Assembly: GCA_029934165.1 (NCBI GenBank)
Contig: JAOZMU010000260.1
Span: 1-5,670, forward strand
Length of the DNA: 5,670 nucleotides
Source of the DNA: Bacteroidales bacterium
GTDB taxonomy: Bacteria > Bacteroidota > Bacteroidia > Bacteroidales > JAOZMU01
Direction of reading: 5' to 3'
Positions 1 through 5,670 of this stretch are shown in pieces. Positions within the stretch are counted from its first letter, which is position 1, and every line of letters begins with the position of its first letter. Made by a program: the position numbers and the translations under genes. Below the pieces are notes generated by a model that saw only the letters and a list, made by a program, of their open reading frames with translations, was not told the origin of the DNA and did not search any database.

Positions 1-315
1 GCTGAACCAGCCAAAAATGTTGATGCGCCAATAATTGCGGAGTCGCCTATTAGTATTGAGTGCAAAGTGATTGATATTAAGCGACTTGGTTCGCATGATA
101 TGTTTATTGCCGAGGTTGTGGGTGTATCTGCGCATCATGATTATTTGGACGATGATACTAATAAATTTAGCTTAATTGATAGTAATCCTTTGGCTTATTT
201 GCATGGGCATTATTACGAACTTGGCAAACAAGTTGGTCGGTTTGGATTTTCGGTAATGAAGGATAAAACCAAAAAAAAGCTGAATAAAAATAAGGTTGAT
301 AATCGTAAAAAATAA
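1..315 (+). CDS. Flavin reductase-like protein, C-terminal part (5' end outside window)
   Basis: The reading frame is open from the first base to a TAA at 313-315, giving 104 residues of the C-terminal part of a larger protein. An internal GTG at 67 is not a credible start, because clearly homologous sequence (SPISIECKV) lies upstream of it. The wording is that of flavin reductase / flavoredoxin-like proteins with an FMN-binding split-barrel fold: an IECKV strand near residue 20, the GSHDMFIAEVVGV strand near residues 30-42, and a closing AYLHGHYYELGKQVGRFGFS segment near 65-84. Such cytoplasmic proteins bind FMN and either reduce flavin with NAD(P)H or act as small redox proteins; the substrate cannot be told from this fragment. 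The last 18 or so residues are a lysine-rich tail (KDKTKKKLNKNK), probably disordered. The protein is on the same strand as purH, 61 bases upstream, with no clear terminator between, so co-transcription is possible but not shown. Confidence 0.8.
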   Translation, partial: AEPAKNVDAPIIAESPISIECKVIDIKRLGSHDMFIAEVVGVSAHHDYLDDDTNKFSLIDSNPLAYLHGHYYELGKQVGRFGFSVMKDKTKKKLNKNKVDNRKK

Positions 316-336
316 ATACTTTTACAAGTGAGCTTA

Positions 337-365
337 TTTATAGTTATTTTTACTCATTTTATAAT
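337..365 (+). promoter_or_regulatory. Possible purH promoter (TTTATA-N17-TATAAT)
   Basis: A perfect TATAAT lies at 360-365, with a weak -35-like TTTATA at 337-342 and a 17-base spacer. The site ends only 11 bases before the purH ATG, so transcription from it would give a leader of just a few bases. Bacteroidota primary sigma factors usually prefer a TAnnTTTG -7 word, which is absent here, and TATAAT arises easily in AT-rich DNA. This is a weak call. Confidence 0.2.
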
Positions 366-376
366 ACGTAAAAAGA

Positions 377-1909
377 ATGAAACGTGCTTTAATTAGTGTC
401 TTTGATAAGACTGGAATTGTTGAATTTTCTGAAAAATTGGTCGGTCTTGGGTGGGAAATAATTTCGACAGGTGGAACGGCGAAAGCTCTTAAAGCTGCCG
501 GAATTAATGTAATAGGAATTTCTGATGTTACGCAATTTCCCGAATGTTTTGATGGTCGTGTTAAAACGATTCATCCAAATATTGAGGGTGGAATTCTTGC
601 AATTCGGGACAATGTACAACATCAAGAAACGATGAAAGAGCTTGATATTCAGCCTATTGATATGGTTGTTTGTAATTTGTATCCTTTCAAGCAAACTATT
701 CTGAAAGAAGGAGTTTCTCACGAGGAAATCATCGAAAATATCGACATTGGTGGTCCGACAATGATTCGGTCGGCTGCAAAAAACTATCGGTTTGTTAATG
801 TTGTTGTGTGTCCTGATGATTATGGTCTGGTTTTAAAGGAGTTAGAGGCATCTGGCGAAACATCGGCAGCAACGAAAGAATATTTGGCTGCTAATGTTTT
901 TCGGCATACTTGCCACTATGATACGCTGATTTCTAACTACTTCGATAAGAAATTAGGCGTTGAATTTGGCGACACAATAACAATGACATTCGAGAAAAAA
1001 CAAGACCTTCGTTATGGCGAAAATCCACATCAAAAGGCTGCTTTCTATAATCAAGTTTTGGAGACTAGTGGAACTTTGGCTAATGCCGAAAAATTGCACG
1101 GTAAAGAGCTGTCGTACAATAATATAGGCGACACTGATGGTGCAATTGAGGCTTTGAAGGAATTTGAAGAGCCAACTGTTGTTGCTGTGAAACATGCAAA
1201 TCCTTGTGGAATTGGCAGCGACGAAACAATTTCTGGAGCATTTAAACGAGCCTACGATGCCGATTCGGTTTCGATATTTGGCGGAATTGTAGCGGCAAAT
1301 CGACCTATCGACGAGGAAACAGCGGAGATGATGTCCAAAATATTTTTGGAAGTTGTTGTTGCGCCAGATTTTACAGACGAGGCATTTGAGATTCTTTCTA
1401 AAAAGAAAAATATCCGTTTGCTAAAACTTACGAATATTCTAAAAAGAGATAATAATGCTTATAAAGCAAAAACTGTTTTAGGCGGAATGTTACTTCAACA
1501 GCCTGATAATAAATTAATTCCAGATGATTGGAAAGTTGTAACGATAAGAAAACCATCTGAGGAAGAAATTGCAGATTTGATGTTTGCGTGGAAAACTGTT
1601 AAGCACGTGAAATCTAACGGTATTGCGCTATCAAAAGACAAAACGACAACAGGAATTGGTCAGGGACAAGTTAGCCGTATTTGGTCATTGGAAAATGCTA
1701 TTCGGCAAGCTGGCAATCGCGCCAAAGGTAGTGTTATGTCATCGGACGCATTTTTTCCGTTTCACGATTCTGTCGAAGCAGCAGCAAAGGCGGGCATCAC
1801 AGCGATTATTCAGCCTGGTGGTTCTGTTCGCGACCAAGAGTCAATAGATGCTGCAAATGAAGCTGGTATTGCTATGATTTTCACTACGATGCGACATTTT
1901 AAACACTAA
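377..1909 (+). CDS. purH: Bifunctional AICAR transformylase / IMP cyclohydrolase PurH
   Basis: This is the cytoplasmic enzyme of the last two steps of de novo purine synthesis: AICAR is formylated with 10-formyl-tetrahydrofolate, and FAICAR is then closed to IMP. The 510 residues match the usual family length. The N-terminal MGS-like cyclohydrolase domain (about 1-200) shows STGGT (30-34), GRVKTIHP (60-67) and IDIGGPTMIRSAAKN (122-136) with the conserved Lys135. The transformylase domain follows with LRYGENPHQ (211-219), ELSYNNIGD (244-252), the catalytic Lys272-His273 in KHANPCG, SIFGGIVAANR (299-309), KSNGIAL (412-418), GIGQGQVSR (426-434), SDAFFPFHD (456-464) and QPGGSVRD (479-486), ending in RHFKH. 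The ATG at 377 opens directly into the conserved MKRALISVFDKTG; only A-rich sequence precedes it, without a strong Shine-Dalgarno. It lies 61 bases after the flavin reductase-like gene and ends in a terminator facing metG. One small difference from the E. coli and human wording is Glu70 (NIEGG) where those enzymes have His. Confidence 0.98.
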   Translation: MKRALISVFDKTGIVEFSEKLVGLGWEIISTGGTAKALKAAGINVIGISDVTQFPECFDGRVKTIHPNIEGGILAIRDNVQHQETMKELDIQPIDMVVCNLYPFKQTILKEGVSHEEIIENIDIGGPTMIRSAAKNYRFVNVVVCPDDYGLVLKELEASGETSAATKEYLAANVFRHTCHYDTLISNYFDKKLGVEFGDTITMTFEKKQDLRYGENPHQKAAFYNQVLETSGTLANAEKLHGKELSYNNIGDTDGAIEALKEFEEPTVVAVKHANPCGIGSDETISGAFKRAYDADSVSIFGGIVAANRPIDEETAEMMSKIFLEVVVAPDFTDEAFEILSKKKNIRLLKLTNILKRDNNAYKAKTVLGGMLLQQPDNKLIPDDWKVVTIRKPSEEEIADLMFAWKTVKHVKSNGIALSKDKTTTGIGQGQVSRIWSLENAIRQAGNRAKGSVMSSDAFFPFHDSVEAAAKAGITAIIQPGGSVRDQESIDAANEAGIAMIFTTMRHFKH

Positions 1910-1927
1910 AAAAAACACACTTATTTT

Positions 1928-1969
1928 AAAAAGCTACCTTAGTTTCCTGAGGCAGCTTTTTGTTTTTTT
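1928..1969 (+). terminator. Rho-independent terminator of purH, possibly bidirectional
   Basis: The arms AAAAAGCT (1928-1935) and AGCTTTTT (1954-1961) pair fully. After a single A/C mismatch (1936/1953) they continue as CCTTAG (1937-1942) with CTGAGG (1947-1952), including one T-G wobble, around a four-base TTTC loop. A G and seven T follow (1963-1969). The hairpin begins 18 bases after the purH stop. On the other strand the same stem ends in TTTTT and AT-rich sequence, so it could also stop transcripts from the convergent metG, whose stop codon is 95 bases away. Confidence 0.9.
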
Positions 1970-2063
1970 ATTATGCTAAATTGTTATCAAAATGTATAAA
2001 TAATTTGCTGTAATTATCTGGTTATCAAAAACTTATTTGTTACATCGCCATGCCAGTTTGGTA

Positions 2064-4094
2064 TTATTTTATTTCCAAACCGTTATTAATTTTGGTAGTC
2101 GGGCGGATAAATTCAAGTCTGCCATCAGGCGTTTCTGCCATGAGAACCATTCCTTGAGATTCAATTCCTTTTAGCTTTTTGGGTGCAAGATTTATAACTA
2201 TACTAACCTGTTTGCCAACGATTTCGGCTGGTTTGTAAAACTCGGCAATGCCGGAAACAACAGTCCTCGTATCAATTCCAGTATCGACTTTTAGCTCTAA
2301 AAGTTTTTTTGTTTTTGGCACTTTTTTAGCTTCCAAAATCGTGCCTGTACGAATGTCTAATTTTGCAAAATCGTCGAAACAAATATTTTCTTTTGCAGGT
2401 GTAACTTTCGCATTATCAGCTAATCGAGCTTTTTTTGCAATCTCTAATTTTGCTACTTGTTCGGCAACTGTTTTATCCTCGATTTTCTCAAATAGTAACT
2501 CTGGTTTTTTAATTTGGTGTCCTACTTTTAACAAATTATCCAAACCAATTTTTTCCCAATCTATTGCGCTAATTTGTAACATATTACGCAGTTTTTCTGC
2601 CGTAAAGGGTAAAAAAGGCTCAATAATTAAGGATAAATTTGTTGTAATTTGCAGCGAAATATTCATTATCGTTTTGACGCGCTGTGGATTTGTTTTGAAA
2701 AGTTTCCATGGTTCGCTGTCTGCCAAGTACTTATTGCCAAGTCGTGCCAAGTTCATCGCTTCTTTTAGTGCTTCGCGAAAACGGAAATTTTCAATACTTT
2801 TTTCTACTTTGCCACGGATAATAGGCATTTCGTCGAGAGTTTTTTTATCATATTCGGTTGTTGCCGAAATTTCTGGAACAATTCCACCAAAGTACTTGTT
2901 TGTCAGTACCATAGTTCTGTTTACGAAATTCCCCAACACGGCAACTAACTCATTATTGTTGCGTGCCTGAAAATCTTTCCACATGAAATCGTTATCCTTA
3001 GTTTCTGGCGCATTGCTGGTTAAAACATAACGCAAAACGTCTTGTTTTCCTTCAAAATCTTCGAGATATTCGTGCAGCCAAACAGCCCAATTTTTAGAGG
3101 TAGAAATTTTATCGCCTTCGAGATTCAAAAATTCGTTTGCTGGCACATTTTCTGGCAAAATGAAACTTCCCTCAGCGTTCAAAATACTCGGGAAGATAAT
3201 GCAGTGAAACACAATGTTATCCTTGCCAATAAAGTGAATCATTCGGGTTTCTTTGTCTTTCCAATATTTTTCCCAGTCTGGTGTAAGTTCCTTAGTAGCA
3301 GAGATATAACCGATAGGTGCATCAAACCAAACATAAAGAACTTTGCCTTCGGCATTTTCTACAGGTACGGGCACGCCCCAGCTCAAGTCGCGGCTAACGG
3401 CACGTGGCTGTAATCCGGCATCTAACCACGATTTGCATTGACCGTAAACATTTGATTTCCAATGCTTGTTTTGTTCCAAAATCCATTCGCGTAAAAATGG
3501 TTCGTGCTTATCAAGAGGTAAAAACCAGTGTTTTGTTTCGCGCAAAGTTGGCGCACTGCCACTGATAGCCGATTTTGGATTAATCAATTCCAACGAACTC
3601 AACGATGTGCCACACTTTTCGCATTGGTCGCCGTAGGCTTCCTCGTAGGCACAATGCGGGCAAGTGCCTTTAATATAGCGGTCTGCAAGAAATTGTTTTG
3701 CTTTTTCGTCGTAGTATTGTGCTGTTATTTTTTCAATAAAACCACCTTTTTCATTGATGGTTTTAAAAATATCTGACGCTGTTTCGTGGTGTATTTTATT
3801 ACTTGTTCGCGAGTAAATATCGAACGAAATTCCAAAATTCTCGAACGATTTTTTGTTGATTTTATGATATTTATCGACAACATTTTGAGGAGTAATTCCT
3901 TCTTTTCGTGCTTTTAGTGTTATTGGAACTCCGTGTTCGTCTGACCCACAGACCCATACAACATCTTTTTTTCGTAGTCGCAAATAGCGCGCATAAATAT
4001 CCGATGGAACATAAACGCCTGCAAGGTGTCCAATGTGGATAGGACCATTTGCATAAGGAAGAGCCGAAGTTATTAGGTATCGTTTGAAACTCAT
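2064..4094 (-). CDS. metG: Methionyl-tRNA synthetase with C-terminal tRNA-binding domain
   Basis: This cytoplasmic class I aminoacyl-tRNA synthetase charges tRNA-Met with methionine using ATP. The 676 residues match the long bacterial form. The Rossmann catalytic domain has YANGPIHIGHLAG (14-26) with HIGH at 20-23, the WVCGSDEHG segment (47-55), and a zinc knuckle in the connective region with Cys145, Cys148, Cys158 and Cys161 (CPHC...CEKC). VWFDAPIGY follows at 255-263, and the KMSKS loop appears as DKISTSKNW (328-336), a variant familiar from Bacteroidota enzymes. The helical anticodon-binding domain has NFVNR (389-393) and EPWKLF (461-466). A linker leads to an EMAP-II/Trbp111-like OB-fold from about 573 (FAKLDIRTGTILEAKKVP) to the end (LKGIESQGMVLMAE), which in homologues dimerises and aids tRNA binding. 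The ATG starts MSFKRYLITSALPYANG, the normal N-terminus; upstream is AT-rich without a Shine-Dalgarno. It converges on purH and lies 187 bases downstream of fic on the same strand. It appears intact. Confidence 0.98.
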   Translation of the reverse strand: MSFKRYLITSALPYANGPIHIGHLAGVYVPSDIYARYLRLRKKDVVWVCGSDEHGVPITLKARKEGITPQNVVDKYHKINKKSFENFGISFDIYSRTSNKIHHETASDIFKTINEKGGFIEKITAQYYDEKAKQFLADRYIKGTCPHCAYEEAYGDQCEKCGTSLSSLELINPKSAISGSAPTLRETKHWFLPLDKHEPFLREWILEQNKHWKSNVYGQCKSWLDAGLQPRAVSRDLSWGVPVPVENAEGKVLYVWFDAPIGYISATKELTPDWEKYWKDKETRMIHFIGKDNIVFHCIIFPSILNAEGSFILPENVPANEFLNLEGDKISTSKNWAVWLHEYLEDFEGKQDVLRYVLTSNAPETKDNDFMWKDFQARNNNELVAVLGNFVNRTMVLTNKYFGGIVPEISATTEYDKKTLDEMPIIRGKVEKSIENFRFREALKEAMNLARLGNKYLADSEPWKLFKTNPQRVKTIMNISLQITTNLSLIIEPFLPFTAEKLRNMLQISAIDWEKIGLDNLLKVGHQIKKPELLFEKIEDKTVAEQVAKLEIAKKARLADNAKVTPAKENICFDDFAKLDIRTGTILEAKKVPKTKKLLELKVDTGIDTRTVVSGIAEFYKPAEIVGKQVSIVINLAPKKLKGIESQGMVLMAETPDGRLEFIRPTTKINNGLEIK

Positions 4095-4135
4095 ATTGTT
4101 ATAAATTTTTTATTAGTCTAATTTTTGACAAAAGG

Positions 4136-4166
4136 CAAATATACTAAAAATTGTTCAAACTGTCGA
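4136..4166 (-). promoter_or_regulatory. Likely metG promoter
   Basis: Read on the minus strand, TATATTTG (4143-4136) fits the Bacteroidota -7 consensus TAnnTTTG exactly. TCGACA (4166-4161) lies 17 bases upstream of it and resembles a -35 box. A second TTTG at 4159-4156 is only 12 bases upstream of the -7 word, which is too close for the usual -33 element. The -7 word ends 41 bases before the metG ATG, giving a leader of about 35 bases, and the site is in the gap after the fic stop. It suggests metG has its own promoter. Confidence 0.45.
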
Positions 4167-4281
4167 TTTTCATTATGGCTTGACCGCTTAATGAGTATAA
4201 ATTAACATCGGTACGCAAAGAAAACAATAATTTTTTACTCGGTGTATTTATTGAGTTTTTATACCAATTCAATATTAAACC

Positions 4282-5412
4282 TTAAAACTGTTTCAATATT
4301 TCATATAATTCAACATTCAAATAAAGATTTTCTGTTCCTACTTTTCTTTTTTCAAGAATGCCTATTTTTACCAATTCATCAAGATAAATTGTTGCGTTCC
4401 AGTCTTTTGCAAATCCTGCATTTATCAAATATTTTCTTTTTGAATATGGCTTGAAGAAAATTAACTCAATAATATCTTTAGAATACATAACTTCTGGCAG
4501 TTTTCGGCGTGCAAAATTTGTTGTTTTTTCGATTAGCAGACGAATTTTTTCAACTTTATTTTTTGTGTCGATAGCAGATTTTTCAATTGCTTCGAGCATA
4601 AACAAAATCCAGTCTTCCCACTTGTTTTTAAGCGTTACATCGCTTATTTTTTTATTGTATTCTTTTTTGTTGTCGATTATAAATTTACTCAAATAAATAA
4701 CCGGAAAATCAAGAAGTTCTTTGTAAACAAGAAACAGGATATTTAAAATTCTGGCAGTTCTGCCATTTCCATCGCTAAATGGATAAATTGCCAGAAACTG
4801 ATAATGAATTATTGCCAGTTTTATTAGCGAATCAATACTATTATCTTCACTATGAATATATTGTAAAAGGTTATCTAGTTTTTCTTCAATATATTCGGGC
4901 GAAGGTGGACAGTATTTTTTATTGTTATCGGTTTTTATTACTGCTTCTTCCGACCGAGTTTTTTCAGTAATTTTTGTAAATGTATGCGCAATTTTCGATA
5001 GTAATTCCAAATTAAACAATTCATCTTTATTTACTCCCGATAATTCGGCAAATTTTTCGTCTTTTAAGGCTTTTAGCTCATAACATAATTGGTTGTAGCC
5101 ATGCTCCAGTGCCTCTCGATATTGGAGTATTTCCTTAATATGAGCATCGTTTACTTTTTTTCGGGAAGTAAAAGCTTCATGTAAATCAATATCAACTGTG
5201 TAAATATTTTCAATTTCCGAACTTGCTTTTGCCTCCATAATTGTAAAGGTATTAAGCAAAATTTTTGGATTGGGAATGCTCTTTATCAATCCTTTAAGTT
5301 CTGCCAATGCTTTGTTTGCCAGATTAACCTTCTTTAAAACAGCCTGTGTTTGAATGTTTTGATTAGTTGGTAATAAAGGTAATTCGTTGTAAGGTTTGCT
5401 TTTTTTGAACAT
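4282..5412 (-). CDS. Fic family protein with Tyr in place of the catalytic His
   Basis: This is a 376-residue protein of the Fic_N + Fic + winged-helix-like layout. Fic enzymes usually transfer AMP from ATP to a target protein. The N-terminal Fic_N part starts at LPLLPTNQ (11-18), and an inhibitory-helix motif SSEIEN (64-69) matches (S/T)xxxE(G/N), as in self-inhibited class II Fic proteins. KYCPPSPEYIEEKLDNLL (166-183) fits the flap and following helix. The active-site loop reads YPFSDGNGRTAR (210-221), where the family norm is HxFx(D/E)GNGRxxR. Phe212, Asp214, Asn216, Gly217, Arg218 and Arg221 are kept, but the catalytic His is Tyr210, encoded by TAT at 4785-4783 on this strand. Residues about 300-376 look like a C-terminal winged helix (IYLDELVKIGILEKRKVGTENLY). 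There is no signal peptide or membrane segment. The frame is intact, so this may be a non-AMPylating Fic protein, a recent loss, or a lineage variant. No partner antitoxin gene is visible. The target is unknown. Confidence 0.9.
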   Translation of the reverse strand: MFKKSKPYNELPLLPTNQNIQTQAVLKKVNLANKALAELKGLIKSIPNPKILLNTFTIMEAKASSEIENIYTVDIDLHEAFTSRKKVNDAHIKEILQYREALEHGYNQLCYELKALKDEKFAELSGVNKDELFNLELLSKIAHTFTKITEKTRSEEAVIKTDNNKKYCPPSPEYIEEKLDNLLQYIHSEDNSIDSLIKLAIIHYQFLAIYPFSDGNGRTARILNILFLVYKELLDFPVIYLSKFIIDNKKEYNKKISDVTLKNKWEDWILFMLEAIEKSAIDTKNKVEKIRLLIEKTTNFARRKLPEVMYSKDIIELIFFKPYSKRKYLINAGFAKDWNATIYLDELVKIGILEKRKVGTENLYLNVELYEILKQF

Positions 5413-5435
5413 AATTTTATTGTTTATCGTATAAA

Positions 5436-5472
5436 TTTGCTATTCAACTGATAAACGGTTATAAATAGCAAA
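5436..5472. repeat. Two-part inverted repeat (hairpin or operator) upstream of fic
   Basis: A perfect 9-base inverted repeat, TTTGCTATT (5436-5444) and AATAGCAAA (5464-5472), encloses a second nested pairing, AACTG (5446-5450) with CGGTT (5456-5460), which has one T-G wobble and an ATAAA loop. An asymmetric bulge (C against ATA) separates the two stems. The near arm is 23 bases upstream of the fic ATG, so it would be in the 5' leader or overlap the promoter. There is no T-run after either arm, so it is not a standard terminator. It could be a regulator-binding palindrome or an RNA leader structure; which one cannot be told from the sequence. Confidence 0.55.
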
Positions 5473-5487
5473 ACTGGTATTGGTTAA

Positions 5488-5509
5488 TTTGATTTTTGTT
5501 TTAATCAAA
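5488..5509. repeat. Short inverted repeat upstream of fic
   Basis: TTTGATT (5488-5494) and AATCAAA (5503-5509) are perfect complements with an 8-base T-rich loop (5495-5502). The repeat is 75 bases upstream of the fic start, outside the larger hairpin. In DNA this AT-rich, a 7-base match may be chance; it could also be part of the fic control region. Confidence 0.3.
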
Positions 5510-5595
5510 AATATAAAACATATTTAACTTAGTAATGGAAAATTAATAATTAATAATTTTGCTTACGCCTGATTTAGTTTTAGTTAAGAATTTTA

Positions 5596-5670
5596 ATGGC
5601 TTACTTTATTAAACATATTGGTTCTATGGTAGAACGTTGTTGGTTAATAAATTTTCTGTTTGGTTCAATA
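5596..5670 (+). CDS. Possible 5' end of an unrecognised gene running off the window
   Basis: An ATG at 5596 opens 25 codons without a stop up to the window edge, starting MAYFIKHIGSMVERCW and turning hydrophobic near the end. A TAATTTTG word at 5554-5561 fits the Bacteroidota -7 consensus and lies 34 bases upstream, but no -33 partner or Shine-Dalgarno is visible. I do not recognise the peptide. A stretch this short in AT-rich DNA is often open by chance, and the same bases also allow a tRNA-like reading. Confidence 0.15.
   Translation, partial: MAYFIKHIGSMVERCWLINFLFGSI
5612..5670 (+). other. Partial tRNA-like segment at the window edge
   Basis: GTTC-TATGGTA-GAAC (5621-5635) looks like a tRNA D-arm, with the GG pair and closing A in the loop. 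At the spacing expected for tRNA positions 54-60, TTCAATA (5664-5670) resembles a T-loop, preceded by GG. T at position 8 also fits. Against it, no anticodon arm with a 7-base loop and T33 can be drawn between them, position 14 is not A, and the acceptor partner strand lies outside the window. It is either a degenerate tRNA, another structured RNA, or coincidence. Confidence 0.15.

Noticed and set aside
324..360. AAGTGAG/CTCATTT pairing between the flavin reductase-like gene and purH as a terminator
   Set aside because: The loop is about 20 bases, the stem includes a wobble, and no T-run follows.
389..1195. Minus-strand open frames inside purH
   Set aside because: They are shadows of the clearly conserved purH frame, with no start context or homology.
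1983..2030. Direct repeat GTTATCAAAA at 1983-1992 and 2021-2030 between purH and metG
   Set aside because: There are only two copies of a 10-base AT-rich word, with no symmetry and no relation to a promoter; probably chance.
2248..2970. Long open frame (240 codons) on the plus strand inside metG
   Set aside because: It is antisense to conserved metG sequence throughout, is rich in Ser/Phe/Lys as expected of a shadow frame, and shows no recognisable domain.
3093..3110. KISTS instead of KMSKS in the methionyl-tRNA synthetase
   Set aside because: This is a familiar variant in Bacteroidota MetRS enzymes and not a sign of inactivation.
3042..3776. Further plus-strand open frames of 82-123 codons antisense to metG
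   Set aside because: They lie over conserved catalytic-domain coding sequence of metG and have no family resemblance.
4237..4256. ACTC...GAGT pairing after the fic stop as a terminator
   Set aside because: The stem has four base pairs with a 12-base loop, and the fic-strand sequence after it is A-rich rather than T-rich.
5541..5556. ATTAATA tandem duplicate in the right-hand intergenic region
   Set aside because: Two copies of a 7-base AT word are expected in such AT-rich DNA and do not indicate an origin or iteron array.

Overview
The window is ordinary bacterial chromosome, most likely from a member of the Bacteroidota. The evidence is the AT-rich composition, start codons without a recognisable Shine-Dalgarno sequence, and proteins whose wording fits that phylum. 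Examples are the methionyl-tRNA synthetase with a KISTS signature and a C-terminal tRNA-binding domain, and the Fic_N-Fic protein. Assignment below phylum is not possible from this sequence alone.

Layout, left to right. Positions 1-315 (+) hold the C-terminal 104 codons of a flavin reductase-like (split-barrel FMN-binding) protein whose start lies outside the window. After a 61-base gap comes purH (377-1909, +), the bifunctional enzyme of the last two steps of IMP synthesis, which ends in a strong hairpin terminator (1928-1969). Converging on it from the right is metG (2064-4094, -), a full-length methionyl-tRNA synthetase. A 187-base AT-rich gap (4095-4281) holds a plausible metG promoter. 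Upstream of metG on the same strand is a full-length Fic-domain protein (4282-5412, -). The last 258 bases (5413-5670) contain no confident gene. They carry two inverted repeats in front of fic, an AT-rich tract with a Bacteroidota-type -7 word, and an edge segment that could be read as a truncated ORF or a partial tRNA-like fold, neither proven.

The genes do not form one pathway. purH and metG are housekeeping genes (purine synthesis, translation), and the flavin reductase-like protein has no evident link to purH beyond shared strand. The fic gene is the accessory element. It keeps its inhibitory-helix motif and nearly the whole Fic active-site loop, but the catalytic histidine is replaced by tyrosine (Tyr210), one base away from a His codon. 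That substitution, and the 37-base two-part hairpin just upstream of the fic start, are the two observations most worth following. I see no CRISPR array, transposase, rRNA gene, or convincing evidence for a new multi-gene system.
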